64,000 bases of DNA, from the NCBI GenBank assembly GCA_963836785.1, contig CAWIKW010000017.1, forward strand, positions 1 to 64,000, read 5' to 3'. Origin of the DNA: DASQPR01 sp963836785 (GTDB lineage: Bacteria > Actinomycetota > Actinomycetes > Mycobacteriales > Micromonosporaceae). Below the pieces are notes generated by a model. The model made no database searches. It saw nothing but the letters and a program-made list of their open reading frames with translations, and had not been told where the DNA came from. This document shows, piece by piece, positions 41,598 through 51,068 of this stretch (position 1 is its first letter; every line of letters starts with the position of its first letter). A program made the translations under genes and the position numbers.

Positions 41598-42302
41598 TCA
41601 GAACGCTCCGGCCGGGTTCATCCAGGACGGCATCACCGGGTCGACCGGGTTCAACCGGCGGGACCCGGCCGGCCGGAACACGTAGCCGAGGACGGCGTCG
41701 ACGTGCGAGACCCCGGCGGCATCGGGTGCCTCGATCAGGAACCGTTCCCGTACGCCGTCGAGAGCGGTCGCCGCGAACTCGACCGCGGTCAGGCCGGCGT
41801 CCGGTTGCCAGCGCACGTTCATCAGCGCGGCCACAGCGGCGTTCAGGTGCAAGCGGGCCCGGTGCAGGGAGCGCGACTCCGAGGTGATGACGACCCGGTC
41901 GCGCGTGATCACGATCAGGTGGTCGGCGGAATTCGGCTGGTCGAGCCGCCCGCAGCGGGCGACAAGCAGCACTGTCTGGCCGGCGCCGACGGTCCGCCGG
42001 AAGATCGGCAGGTGCCGCGCCAGTGCCTCCACGGTCAGCCCGGCCTCGGTGGACGCGATCTGGAACGTACGGTCGAACACGTCGGCGCCGCCGAGCGTGT
42101 AGTCCGAAGTGGCCGCACGATGGTGTCCGGTCGAGCCCGTACCGTGTGCGTCGAGAGCTGTTCCGACGCCGACCGCCGTGACGCTCCCGGCACCGGCACC
42201 GGCACCGGCACCGAGCACACGGGCGTCATGGCGACCCGTGGCGTGCACCGGTCTCGCGGGTGCGACTTGCTTGACGAAGGTCGCATCGGCGTCGCTCACC
42301 AT
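41598..42302 (-). CDS. Uncharacterised protein with a PH-like C-terminal region
   Basis: About 234 residues. The N-terminal 85 are low-complexity (Ala/Gly/His-rich). The C-terminal 150 include TVGAGQTVLLVARCGRL, HLIVITRDRVVITSESRSLH and a beta-rich stretch, a pattern that recalls bacterial PH-like (YokE-type) domains. ATG 42302 is used, but no ribosome site is seen and the start could be further upstream, near the thiolase stop. It precedes the response regulator gene on the same strand. Function unknown. Confidence 0.5.
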   Translation of the reverse strand: MVSDADATFVKQVAPARPVHATGRHDARVLGAGAGAGAGSVTAVGVGTALDAHGTGSTGHHRAATSDYTLGGADVFDRTFQIASTEAGLTVEALARHLPIFRRTVGAGQTVLLVARCGRLDQPNSADHLIVITRDRVVITSESRSLHRARLHLNAAVAALMNVRWQPDAGLTAVEFAATALDGVRERFLIEAPDAAGVSHVDAVLGYVFRPAGSRRLNPVDPVMPSWMNPAGAF

Positions 42303-42366
42303 CGATGCGCCGTCGTCGGTCTCGACCGTCAGCGCGTCGTCGTGGCCCGGATCGTCCTCGTGCCCC

Positions 42367-43545
42367 TTACAGGAGCTCAAGGATCGTCGCGTTGGCCATC
42401 CCTCCGCCTTCGCACATCGTTTGCAGCCCATAGCGCTCCCTCGTGTCACGCATCCGGGCCACCATGGTCGTCATGATCCGGGCTCCGGAACCACCGAGCG
42501 GATGCCCGAGCGCGATCGCACCCCCACGGGCATTCAAGCGCTCCGGCGAGGCACCGGTTTCCGCCAGCCAAGCGAGAGGTACTGGCGCAAATGCCTCGTT
42601 CACTTCATACACCCCAATTTGCTCAATAGGGATGCCGGCGCGCCGAAGTACCTTCGCCGTCGCGGGGATCGGAGCGGTCAACATGATGACCGGATCGTCC
42701 GCCGCCACGACCGCGCTATGTATGCGGACCAGGGGAGTCATGCCGTGGGCGGCGGCCCATTCCGAGGTGGTGATCGCGAGCGCGGCCGCACCGTCGGAAA
42801 TCTGGGACGCCGATCCCGCGGTCACTACACCGTCGGGCTTGAACGGCGTTTTCAACGTCGCCAGTTTCTCCAGTGTGGTGTCTCGGCGTATGCCTTCGTC
42901 GCCCTTGACGCCGGCGATCGGCACGATCTCATCGTCGAACTCACCCGCGTCCTGCGCCGCCGCCGCGCGCTCGTGGCTGGCGAGCGCGAATTCGTCGAGC
43001 TGCTGGCGGGAGAAGCCCCAGCGAGCCGCCATCATCTCGGCGCCGACGCCCTGGTTGAACGGCGCCGGCGAGGCGTCGGCCGCGTTCGTGTCGGCGAAGC
43101 CTTCGACACCGGCGTAGCGCTCGCGCACCGCGTCGCCGAACGGCAGGCCGGGACCGCTCACCACGCTTGATCCCATGGCGACGCGGGACATCGACTCGAC
43201 ACCGCCGGCGATCACGAAGTCGCACTGACCCGAAATCACCGCCGCCGCGGCGAAATGCACCGCCTGCTGGCTCGATCCGCATTGGCGGTCGAGCGTCGTG
43301 CCGGGCACCGACTCGGGCCAGCCGGCGGCGAGCGCCGCGTTGCGGCCGACGTTCCAGGACTGCTCGCCGACCTGGGATACGCAACCCCACACCACGTCGT
43401 CGACATCGGCCGGATCGAATCCGAGGCGCTCGGCGAAGGCCGCGAGCAATTGGCCGGACAGATCGACGGGATGCACTCCGGACAGGCCGCCGCCGCGACG
43501 TCCGACGGGGGTTCGTGCCGCTCCGACAATCACCGCGTCACGCAT
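42367..43545 (-). CDS. Acetyl-CoA acetyltransferase (thiolase)
   Basis: A 392-residue thiolase that condenses or cleaves acyl-CoA thioesters. The nucleophilic Cys is in LDRQCGSSQQA, followed by GGVESMSR, NEAFAPV, the GHPLGGSGAR histidine and the second catalytic Cys in TMCEGGGMANA. It starts at ATG 43545, six bases after GGGAG, and is divergent from the PH-domain gene. It stands alone, so whether it serves degradation or synthesis is not clear. Confidence 0.92.
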   Translation of the reverse strand: MRDAVIVGAARTPVGRRGGGLSGVHPVDLSGQLLAAFAERLGFDPADVDDVVWGCVSQVGEQSWNVGRNAALAAGWPESVPGTTLDRQCGSSQQAVHFAAAAVISGQCDFVIAGGVESMSRVAMGSSVVSGPGLPFGDAVRERYAGVEGFADTNAADASPAPFNQGVGAEMMAARWGFSRQQLDEFALASHERAAAAQDAGEFDDEIVPIAGVKGDEGIRRDTTLEKLATLKTPFKPDGVVTAGSASQISDGAAALAITTSEWAAAHGMTPLVRIHSAVVAADDPVIMLTAPIPATAKVLRRAGIPIEQIGVYEVNEAFAPVPLAWLAETGASPERLNARGGAIALGHPLGGSGARIMTTMVARMRDTRERYGLQTMCEGGGMANATILELL

Positions 43546-43656
43546 GGTTACTCCCGGGTAGCTCGTCCTTGCGTCGATGCTACCCGGCCGGTCATCCGCC
43601 GACAGATCTTGATTACAGTTGTCCGGACAGTGCACCGCGATCGACCGGGAGGGGCT

Positions 43657-44217
43657 GTGCCCATCCGTCCGTCCGTACCGTCCGAAGGCGACGACGACCG
43701 GAACGACGACCGCGACGATCGCGCCAGTGACCGCAAAGATGCCGGCGCCGAGCCGTGGTCGCCGGACTGGGACGGCGAGATCGAGATGCCGCGGACGCCG
43801 GTCACCGAGGTGCGTTTCTACGCCGACCGGCGCTTCATGTGGGTGAAATTCGTGGTCGCCGCGATCTTTGTGGCCACGCCGCTGGTGGCGGGTTCGTCGG
43901 CATCCGGCATCGTGATCGGCCTGATCGTCGCCGTTGGCTTGGCCATCTACGGGCTGCGCGACGTCCTCGCTCCCGTGCGGCTCGCGGCCGACGCCGACGG
44001 GGTCACCGTCGTGACCGGGTTCGCCGGCCAGCGCCGGCTGGCGTGGGGCGACATTGACCGGGTACGTCTGGACCAACGTTCCCGCTACGGCGGCCGGCAA
44101 GCGCTCCTCGAAATCGACGCGGGCGAGACGCTCCACTTCTTCAGCCGCTACGACCTCGGCATGCCGCCGACCGAGGCGCTGGATCTTGTGCTCGAGGTGC
44201 GTGGCGCACGGTCGTGA
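43657..44217 (+). CDS. PH-domain membrane protein
   Basis: A 186-residue protein: an Asp/Arg-rich N-terminus of about 60 residues, two closely spaced membrane helices (MWVKFVVAAIFVATPLVA and SGIVIGLIVAVGLAIYGL) and a small bacterial PH domain (DADGVTVVTGFAGQRRLAWGDIDRV). GTG 43657 follows GGGAGGGGG at a good distance. It resembles the PH-domain protein next to ppiA in mycobacteria. Proteins of this type are membrane-associated with unknown ligands. Confidence 0.82.
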   Translation: MPIRPSVPSEGDDDRNDDRDDRASDRKDAGAEPWSPDWDGEIEMPRTPVTEVRFYADRRFMWVKFVVAAIFVATPLVAGSSASGIVIGLIVAVGLAIYGLRDVLAPVRLAADADGVTVVTGFAGQRRLAWGDIDRVRLDQRSRYGGRQALLEIDAGETLHFFSRYDLGMPPTEALDLVLEVRGARS

Positions 44218-44255
44218 GGGCGGCCGGGGGTCCACGTGCGGACGGGCCTGCCGCG

Positions 44256-45230
44256 TCAACCGCCCAGGCGGGCGAGCGTCGTCGTCAGGTGATAAGTCTG
44301 TAGCGCGGTCGCGACGCCGAGGATCACGACCAGACCGACCAGGATCGCGGCCTGGAACTGACTGCGCCGCTGCTGTGGCACGTGGGCGAAGCCATAGCCG
44401 ATCAGACCGCCGGTGATCAGACCGCCGATGTGCCCGGCGACGGAGATGAAGGCCGACCCGCCGAAGGTGATCACCAGATTGATGATCAATATCGGTACGA
44501 GCGACCGGACGCTCAGATTCAGCTTTCTCAGCACGAAGAAGAACACGCCGAACAGGCCGAATATCGCGGTCGACGCGCCGGCGCTCGGTGCGCCCGGTGA
44601 GAAGACGTAGACCGCGACGTTGCCGCCGAGCCCGCACACGAGATAGACGGCGAGGAAGCGCCAGGGGCCGAACATGGCCTCTAGCGGCCGGCCGAGCACC
44701 CACAGCGCCCACATGTTCAGTGCGATGTGCAGCAGACCGTAGTGCATGAACATGGCGGTGAAGAGGCGGTAGTACTCGCCGTCGGACACCCCGGCCACGC
44801 AATGCATCACCGGGCCGATCCCGACGCCGCCCTGTGATCGCTGGCAGCCGACTTCGCCGAAGACACTGAGCCTGTCGGTCAACGGCGTGGTCGATCCGAG
44901 CAGGCCGCCGATGCTGCTGCCGCCGACCGCCGCGCCCTTGTTCTTCGCCGAGATGATGGAGACGATGAACAGGATCACGTTCAGCGCGATGAGGCTGATC
45001 GTGGCGTACCCGGGCACGCCGCTGCGGGTTGCTCCGAACGCCGTACGAACCGGGCGCTGCGTCCGGCGACCCTCGGTGACGCACTCCGGACACTGGTGCC
45101 CGACCGATGCCTCCCTCATGCAATCGGGGCAGATCGGTCGGTCACACCTCGTGCACCGAACATAGGTCTCTCGTGATGGGTGCCGATAGCAGACCGGGGC
45201 ACTCACCGGGGGCGGCGGAGCCTGACTCAT
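44256..45230 (-). CDS. Rhomboid family intramembrane serine protease
   Basis: A 324-residue rhomboid protease. It opens with a zinc-binding B-box-like region (CYRHP, CTRCDRPICPDCM, GHQCPEC, residues 14-50) common in actinobacterial rhomboids. Six or seven membrane helices then carry catalytic Ser in PSAGASTAIFG, catalytic His in AGHIGGL and the oxyanion HxxxN in HIALNMW. It lies downstream of ppiA on the same strand, a conserved pairing. Confidence 0.92.
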   Translation of the reverse strand: MSQAPPPPVSAPVCYRHPSRETYVRCTRCDRPICPDCMREASVGHQCPECVTEGRRTQRPVRTAFGATRSGVPGYATISLIALNVILFIVSIISAKNKGAAVGGSSIGGLLGSTTPLTDRLSVFGEVGCQRSQGGVGIGPVMHCVAGVSDGEYYRLFTAMFMHYGLLHIALNMWALWVLGRPLEAMFGPWRFLAVYLVCGLGGNVAVYVFSPGAPSAGASTAIFGLFGVFFFVLRKLNLSVRSLVPILIINLVITFGGSAFISVAGHIGGLITGGLIGYGFAHVPQQRRSQFQAAILVGLVVILGVATALQTYHLTTTLARLGG

Positions 45231-45247
45231 GCTCGGAAGGGTAGCTC

Positions 45248-45778
45248 TTAGTCGTCCACCCGTTCGACTTCGATCCGCTCGATCACGACGTCCTGAACAG
45301 GGCGATCGCCGGCTCCCGTACGGGTGGTCGCGATCGTGTCGACGATCTTGCGGGACTCGGCGTCCGCGACCTCGCCGAAGATCGTGTGGCGCATGTTCAG
45401 GTGCGGCGTCGGGCCGACGGTGATGAAGAACTGCGAGCCGTTCGTACCTGGGCCCGCGTTCGCCATAGCCAGCAGATACGGCCGGTCAAACCGCAGCTCC
45501 GAGTGGAACTCGTCGCCGAACTGATAGCCCGGCCCGCCCCGGCCCGTGCCGGTCGGGTCGCCGCCCTGGATCATGAAGCCGCTGATGACCCGGTGGAAGA
45601 TCGTCCCGTCGTAGTACGGTCCGGAGCCCGGGGCGCCCGTGGTCGGGTCGCGGTACTCCTGCGTGCCTTCGGCTAGACCGACGAAGTTCCGTACGGTCTT
45701 GGGCGCGTGATTGCTGAACAACTCCGCCCGGATCGGGCCGGCGTTGGTGTAAATGGTGGCGAATGTCTTCTCAGCCAC
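45248..45778 (-). CDS. ppiA: Peptidyl-prolyl cis-trans isomerase (cyclophilin)
   Basis: A 176-residue cytoplasmic cyclophilin that speeds proline isomerisation. Core motifs are NHAPKTVRNFVGL, FHRVISGFMIQGGDPTGTG, LAMANAGPGTNGSQFFIT and HTIFGEV. Start GTG 45778 is six bases from GAGGA; GTG 45784 directly abuts that site and is less likely. It is divergent from the DUF5324-like gene. Confidence 0.95.
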   Translation of the reverse strand: MAEKTFATIYTNAGPIRAELFSNHAPKTVRNFVGLAEGTQEYRDPTTGAPGSGPYYDGTIFHRVISGFMIQGGDPTGTGRGGPGYQFGDEFHSELRFDRPYLLAMANAGPGTNGSQFFITVGPTPHLNMRHTIFGEVADAESRKIVDTIATTRTGAGDRPVQDVVIERIEVERVDD

Positions 45779-45912
45779 GATCACTCCTCAGTTAGGTGTC
45801 TCGCGGGTTGCAATCCTGCCATCTGTCCGTTCTGCCCCTACGGAGGGTCCTGAACAGGCAGGATGTTCGAGGAGCGCCACGTGATCTGTGGGGCACCACT
45901 GGAGGGGGTGGG

Positions 45913-46902
45913 GTGCACGTGTTTGGACGCGGTCAGGAGACGACCCGGCAGGACCTCGCACGCGCCGAGTTCGTCGAAAGTATGGATCACTTCCGGCAGG
46001 CCGCCACGCACGCCGCGGGAGGCCTGGGCGCCACGGTCGGCCCGAAGGTCGGTCTCGGCATGGGCGTCGCCCGCGACAAGATGGGATCCGCGCGCGGCTA
46101 CGTCGGCACGGCACGCGCCTACGTAGTCCCGGGGACAGCGAAGATGACGCGCGCCGCGTCCCGAGGATGGGATTCGACGATCGCTTTTGTCATGCCGCTG
46201 GCCGAGGCGGCCCGCGCGAGCTCGACACGGGCGGCGACGCTGCCCAGTGGGATCAAGTTGCCCTCAGGCGTGAAGATGCAGGCCATCAAGGTGCAAGCCG
46301 TGCGGGTACCGGCGATGAAGAAGAAGACGCCGCCCAGCGCGTCCAGCGCTCATACGGCTACAGCCGTGGTGTCGATCGTCGCGGCCGGTGCCGCGCTCGG
46401 CGCGACTGGCGCGCTCGTGGCCCGGCGCCGCAATCGCTCGAAGTGGGCGGAGTATGAGCCGGCCGCGTTGCAGGACGACGCGCAGGCGTTCGTGGACCAG
46501 ACGCGCTCGTCCGGTCGTGGCGCCTCCGACGGTCCCCGTACGGCATCGAAGATGGCCGGGTGGGCCAAGGAGCACAGCCGGTCGGCGGTGGACGGCGTAC
46601 GCGGGAAGATGCATGACTCATCTACGACGAGCGCCGGCGGCCGCATGGACGAGATGACGTCGCGGCCGGGGATGGGCGACGACATGGCCGAACCGATGCC
46701 CGGCAAGGCATCCGACGCGGCCGAACGGACAGGCGACGGCGCCCATCACATGACCGACAAGTCGGACGCGAAAATGAACGACGCCGCCTCGCGACGTGGC
46801 GGCAAGCCATCGGCCAAGGGGAGCGACCCGACGGACGGCACCGACGACACCAAGTCGCCGAATGCGATGCCGCCGAACAAGAACGGTCGTCAGCAGCAGT
46901 AG
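45913..46902 (+). CDS. DUF5324-like single-pass membrane protein
   Basis: A 329-residue protein of unknown function. An amphipathic, Ala/Gly-rich N-terminal half (ARDKMGSARGYVGTARAY) leads to one membrane helix (TAVVSIVAAGAALGATGAL) with RRR after it. A long disordered tail rich in Met, Asp, Gly, Ser and Lys follows. GGAGG lies seven bases before GTG 45913. Position beside ppiA and sequence character match the DUF5324 protein of Streptomyces; that assignment is inference. A strong terminator follows. Confidence 0.6.
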   Translation: MHVFGRGQETTRQDLARAEFVESMDHFRQAATHAAGGLGATVGPKVGLGMGVARDKMGSARGYVGTARAYVVPGTAKMTRAASRGWDSTIAFVMPLAEAARASSTRAATLPSGIKLPSGVKMQAIKVQAVRVPAMKKKTPPSASSAHTATAVVSIVAAGAALGATGALVARRRNRSKWAEYEPAALQDDAQAFVDQTRSSGRGASDGPRTASKMAGWAKEHSRSAVDGVRGKMHDSSTTSAGGRMDEMTSRPGMGDDMAEPMPGKASDAAERTGDGAHHMTDKSDAKMNDAASRRGGKPSAKGSDPTDGTDDTKSPNAMPPNKNGRQQQ

Positions 46903-46936
46903 GTCATCGCCGCGATGAGTGGCGGCTCGAAACCGC

Positions 46937-46970
46937 GAAACGGGCCGGAGCATCTGCTCCGGCCCGTTTC
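46937..46970. terminator. Strong intrinsic terminator
   Basis: GAAACGGGCCGGAGCA (46937-46952) and TGCTCCGGCCCGTTTC (46955-46970) are exact complements, a 16 bp stem. It sits between the plus-strand DUF5324-like gene and the minus-strand corA gene and can serve both. Confidence 0.88.
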
Positions 46971-46971
46971 G

Positions 46972-47023
46972 TTGTCACGGCTTGTTGTCACGGCTTAGTG
47001 TCACGGCTTGTTGTCACGGCGAC
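46972..47023. repeat. Four 13 bp tandem repeats
   Basis: TTGTCACGGCTTG occurs four times with small changes (46972-46984, 46985-46997, 46998-47010, 47011-47023), directly after the strong terminator and before the corA stop. No spacer structure of a CRISPR is present. Confidence 0.8.
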
Positions 47024-47043
47024 TTCGACGGCCAGGTCGGTGG

Positions 47044-48159
47044 CTAGAGCCAGCCCGACTTGCGGAACTGGCGGTAAAGAATGATCGATGCGACCAGGCT
47101 GACGGCCAGCACCGCCGGATAGCCGTACCGCCAGTGCAGTTCCGGCATGAACTCGAAGTTCATGCCGTAGATGCCGGCGACCGCAGTCCAGACCGCTGCA
47201 ATACCGGCCCACGCCGCGATCTTGCGCATGTCGTCGTTCTGGTCGACGGTGACCTGGGCGAGGCGGGCTTGCAAGATCGAGTTGAGCAGGTCGTCAAAGG
47301 TCGTCACCTGGTCGACCGTTCGGCTGAGGTTGTCGTTCACGTCGCGGAAGTAGAGCTTCAATTCCACTGGTACGTCGGCGATGTGGCCACCCGCGATATC
47401 GGCGACCGGTCGCTGCAGCGGCAACACGGCGCGCTTGAATTCCACCAACTCCCGTTTGAACTGGTAGATGCGCTGGATCGAGCCCTGGCGGTCGGTGGCG
47501 AACACGCTGTCCTCGAGCTGGTCGATGTCGAGTTCAATCTGCGCCGCCGTCGCGACGTACGAGTCGACGATGCGGTCGTAGATGCGGTGCGCCACCGCCC
47601 ACGGCCCCTCGGCGAGCTGCTCCGGATTGCTCTCCAGATCGGCTCGTAGCGACTTGAGCTCGCTGGGCGCGCCGTGTCGTACGGTGATCACGAAGTCACG
47701 CCCGAGGAAGAGCATCACGTGCCCGGTCTCCACGATCTCGGACGTTTCGGTCAGCTCGCCGTGCTCGACGTAGCGCGTTGTGCGCAGGGCGGCGAACGTC
47801 ATCGCCGGGTAGCGCTCGATCTTCGGGCGTTGGTAACCCTGCAAGGCGTCCTCGACCGGAAGTTCGTGCAGCCCGAACGTTTCGGCGATCGCCTCCAGCT
47901 CGTCAGCGCTCGGCTGATGGAGGCCGAGCCACATGAACGCGTCCGGATCGTGGCGAACCATGTCGAGCGCCTCGGCGTAGTTCCACGTCCCGGGCTTTCG
48001 CCGACCGTGTACGTAGATCGCGCAGTCCACGATCGAGCTGTGCATCGAGCCGCTGCTGTCGCTCGGATGGCGGGTCGGTGTCGTCCCGAGAATTCGCGTC
48101 ATCGCGCTGAGCGCCCGGGTGAATCCCCGATGATCCCTCTGGTCCCGTTCGCGCGTCAT
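47044..48159 (-). CDS. corA: CorA-family magnesium/divalent metal channel
   Basis: A 371-residue CorA protein: a large cytoplasmic alpha/beta and helical domain and two C-terminal membrane helices with the selectivity signature YGMN followed by FEFMPE. The last residues are basic (YRQFRKSGWL). ATG 48159 is eight bases after GGAGG; ATG 48165 is only two bases away and less likely. No Mg-sensing leader could be recognised upstream. Confidence 0.92.
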   Translation of the reverse strand: MTRERDQRDHRGFTRALSAMTRILGTTPTRHPSDSSGSMHSSIVDCAIYVHGRRKPGTWNYAEALDMVRHDPDAFMWLGLHQPSADELEAIAETFGLHELPVEDALQGYQRPKIERYPAMTFAALRTTRYVEHGELTETSEIVETGHVMLFLGRDFVITVRHGAPSELKSLRADLESNPEQLAEGPWAVAHRIYDRIVDSYVATAAQIELDIDQLEDSVFATDRQGSIQRIYQFKRELVEFKRAVLPLQRPVADIAGGHIADVPVELKLYFRDVNDNLSRTVDQVTTFDDLLNSILQARLAQVTVDQNDDMRKIAAWAGIAAVWTAVAGIYGMNFEFMPELHWRYGYPAVLAVSLVASIILYRQFRKSGWL

Positions 48160-48473
48160 GCTCATCACCTCCGCTCGCGCCTCAACCTCCGCGTCCGGAT
48201 CGGCGTGTGTGGAGTGCGCACCGGGGCGGAGGTTCGCCGTGACGTACGGCCGGCACGATGGCCGGTCAGTGGATCGCCGCCGGCCGCATGCGGTGTCGGC
48301 GTCCGGGGCAGAGGTTACCCGCTCGCAGGGCATTTACCGGTATGGGACGTGGGTCGGGGTAGCGCGCCGTGTGGGCCATCTGGACTCAGCCGTGTGAACC
48401 CGGTCGCCCATGCGGCGTCATGCAAACCGCGTCGGGACGGCGTACCGGTGAAGGGCCTGGGGTTGGATCCTGC
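48160..48473. other. Spacer between corA and aminotransferase genes
   Basis: A 314-base spacer; both neighbours are on the minus strand. It contains the corA ribosome site (GGAGG near 48166-48173), and small G/C-rich inverted repeats such as around GGCCGGC-N-GGCCGG near 48250-48272, but no gene or clear regulatory element. Confidence 0.5.
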
Positions 48474-49574
48474 TCAGGACGGTGAGCGGACGGCGTCGAT
48501 GGCATCGGCGAGTCGGCGCACGCCTTCGTCGATCCGATCCGTCGTCACACCCGAGTACGCGAGCCGCAGTGCATGGTGGCCGCCCTCCAGCAGGAAGTCG
48601 CTGCCCTTGACGACGGCGACACCACGTTCGGCCGCCGCGGGGAGGACCTTGTCGACGTCGACGTCCTCGGGCAGCTCGATCCACAGGAAGTAGCCGCCGT
48701 CCGGTTCGGTGAACCGCACGCCGGGGATGCGTGCGCGCAGCGACTCGGCCAGCAGGCCCGCCCGTTCGCCGAGCGCCGCGCACACCGTCTTGATCGACGC
48801 ATCGATGTCGCCGGACACGCAGAACTGGTAGACGATCGCCTCGGTGACCATGACCGGCGAGATGTACTGGCTGGTGGCGCGCTTGGCGATCGTTGCGATG
48901 AAGTCCTTCGGGCCGACCAGGTAGCCGACTCGCACACCGGGGCAGACGGTCTTCGTGAACGAGCTCGCGTGCACGACGACATCGCGGGTGTCCCGACTCA
49001 GCAGGCTCGGCAACCGCTCGCCACGGAAGCGGACGTCCGCGTACGGGTCGTCCTCGAAGATCGTGAAACCGTACTCGGCCGCGAGGTCAAGCAGCGTCGC
49101 GCGCCGGGCCGCCGACAGCGTGACACCGGCCGGGTTCTGGAAGTTCGGGATGATGTGCGCCAGCGTCGGGCGGACGCCGGACTCGAGGAGGTCACGGAGT
49201 TCGTCGACGTCGATTCCGTCCGCGTCGATCGTGACCTGGTGCACCTCGGCGCCGAGGGCGCGCAGGTTCGCGAGCGTCCGGTCGTAGGTCGGCTTCTCCA
49301 CGATCACCGCGTCGCCGGGCTTGACGAAATGACCGAACACGAACGCGTCCGCCTCGAGCGAACCGTTCGTCACGATGACGTTCTCGGGCGCGACGTTGTG
49401 CTTGTCCGCGATCCACTTGCGCAGCGGGAGGTATCCAACGGACGTGCCGTAGGCCGTGATGCCGGCCGGATCGGCGTCGAACGCGCGCGCGGCGGCGGCC
49501 TTGAGGCCGGCGACGTCGACGATATCGATGGACGGCGCCCCTCGGGCGAACGAGATGAGTTGCTCGGCGGTCAT
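48474..49574 (-). CDS. PLP-dependent class I/II aminotransferase
   Basis: A 366-residue fold-type I aminotransferase similar to 2-aminoadipate/MocR-type transaminases but without a helix-turn-helix domain. Features are TNGSLEADAFVFG, PTYDR, the NFQNPAG loop, EDDPYAD, and the PLP lysine in SSFTKTVCPGVRVGY. The donor and acceptor are not predictable. It begins at ATG 49574. Confidence 0.9.
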   Translation of the reverse strand: MTAEQLISFARGAPSIDIVDVAGLKAAAARAFDADPAGITAYGTSVGYLPLRKWIADKHNVAPENVIVTNGSLEADAFVFGHFVKPGDAVIVEKPTYDRTLANLRALGAEVHQVTIDADGIDVDELRDLLESGVRPTLAHIIPNFQNPAGVTLSAARRATLLDLAAEYGFTIFEDDPYADVRFRGERLPSLLSRDTRDVVVHASSFTKTVCPGVRVGYLVGPKDFIATIAKRATSQYISPVMVTEAIVYQFCVSGDIDASIKTVCAALGERAGLLAESLRARIPGVRFTEPDGGYFLWIELPEDVDVDKVLPAAAERGVAVVKGSDFLLEGGHHALRLAYSGVTTDRIDEGVRRLADAIDAVRSPS

Positions 49575-49701
49575 GCGACCAGGGTACGGAAGTCACCGCG
49601 GCCGGTTCCCGCCGACCGCGCGAAATGTCCACCATTCGGGCAGGCGCTCAGGTCGAGTGCGGAGCATTCGGGCTTCACGGCCGGGTCTCGAGCTACTTCC
49701 G

Positions 49702-50955
49702 CTACTCACGGTCGTGGTAGACGTTCCGCAGCGGCCGTTGATCTGGATCGACGTGCCGCGGCGGGATGAACTCGGGTCGACCCGCGGAGCCGATCCGGAC
49801 ACGCCACGTCTCGCGGTGGATCAGCCGATGGTGGTAGCCACACAACGCGACGCCGTTGTCTCGGTCGGTCGAGCCGCCCTGAGCCCAGAAGACGATGTGG
49901 TGGACGTCGCACCAGCGCGGCGGACGATCGCACCCCGGGAAGGCACAGCCGCCGTCCCGGAGGAGAACGGCGATGCGGGCAGCGCCCGTGTAAGGCCGGC
50001 GGCTCCGGCCGACATCGATCGGCACGCCCGACCCGTTGAGAACAACTGGCAGGACCCCGGCGTCGCAGGCTAACCGCCGTGTCGCCGCGGGCGACAACAC
50101 CTGGCCGGTGTCCAGATGCCCGACGGCAAGGTCGCGGCGCAACGCGTCATAGTCGATCGTGACGGCGACCTGGGCCGGCTGACCTCCGCTGTCCGGCAGC
50201 TCGCCGCTTCGGAGCGCGAGGCGACACACCTCGACCAGCGCGTCGGCGCGTCGTGCGGCCGGCGTCCGTAGGTCGGGTCCGGTGACGTCGCGCAACGGCG
50301 CGGCGAGTGGGTCGATGGCGGCACCGATGATCGCTGCGCCTTCGCTGTCGACCACCCCGGACAACCGCACGCCGCCGAGGCCGTCGGGCGACATCGTGAA
50401 ACCGCGGCGCTGTTGCGCACGCCGTTCTTCGCGCTCCAGTCGGCCGCGCAACCGGTCTTCGGCGAGATCCGGGTCGAGGTGCGCCACAACGCGCTCGCCG
50501 AGCCGCCGGAGGATGGTCGGCTCGAACTGCCGCGCGTGCTCGATGAGGATGCCCTCGACCTTGTCGACCAACGCCGGGTCGGCCGCTGGCACATCCCGCA
50601 GCACGTGACCGATGGCGACCGCCTGTCCAACGTTTGCGACCCCGACGTCGACCGCGTCCGCTAGAGCGACACGAGCGTCCAGGATCTCGGCGAGGGCGAC
50701 GAGCGTCCTGGCTTCGGCCACCGACATGCGCAGCAGATCACGGAGCCACGAGACTGTCGACGCCGCGCCGTCCTCGCGCGGCAGATCACGGCCCTGGGCC
50801 TCCCGTACCAGCGTGGCCAAGGCGGCTGTCGCCTGGGATGTCATCCGGTGTAGGGCGACTGCCGACTCACGCAGATCAGCGTTGGACCGGCCATAGGCGG
50901 GAGCGGCCACGAATGACCGGACCTCCGCCGCCGCGCGCTCCAACGTCCCATCCAT
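49702..50955 (-). CDS. DUF222-HNH endonuclease-domain protein
   Basis: A 417-residue protein of the actinobacterial DUF222/REP13E12-like family. A helical DUF222 region (about 10-290) is followed by an HNH nuclease domain (CAFPGCDRPPRWCDVHHI, then GGSTDRDNGVALCGYHHRLIH), with two CxxC-type metal sites and the HNH residues intact. Families of such genes are multi-copy in many actinobacteria, and their role is unsettled. ATG 50955 is the family-like start, without a clear ribosome site. No terminal repeats suggest mobility. Confidence 0.85.
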   Translation of the reverse strand: MDGTLERAAAEVRSFVAAPAYGRSNADLRESAVALHRMTSQATAALATLVREAQGRDLPREDGAASTVSWLRDLLRMSVAEARTLVALAEILDARVALADAVDVGVANVGQAVAIGHVLRDVPAADPALVDKVEGILIEHARQFEPTILRRLGERVVAHLDPDLAEDRLRGRLEREERRAQQRRGFTMSPDGLGGVRLSGVVDSEGAAIIGAAIDPLAAPLRDVTGPDLRTPAARRADALVEVCRLALRSGELPDSGGQPAQVAVTIDYDALRRDLAVGHLDTGQVLSPAATRRLACDAGVLPVVLNGSGVPIDVGRSRRPYTGAARIAVLLRDGGCAFPGCDRPPRWCDVHHIVFWAQGGSTDRDNGVALCGYHHRLIHRETWRVRIGSAGRPEFIPPRHVDPDQRPLRNVYHDRE

Positions 50956-51068
50956 GCGACGAGAATCGCACACACGTACGACAATTTTCGGCCGCAGACC
51001 AGTGACGGTCGACAGCCAAAATCGTTGTGGCACAAACGATTCGTGGGCAGCGACGACCCGTACCGCGG

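Noticed and set aside
43546..45123. Open frame extending the thiolase gene upstream to about 918 codons
   Set aside because: It runs antisense through the PH-domain gene and shadows the rhomboid gene in another frame; the thiolase has its own ATG and ribosome site at 43545.
46972..47023. Possible CRISPR array
   Set aside because: The 13 bp units are directly adjacent with no spacers and no cas genes; it is a simple tandem repeat.
49702..50955. HNH gene as part of a mobile intron or insertion element
   Set aside because: No terminal repeats, target duplication or partner mobility genes; DUF222-HNH genes are common chromosomal genes in actinobacteria.
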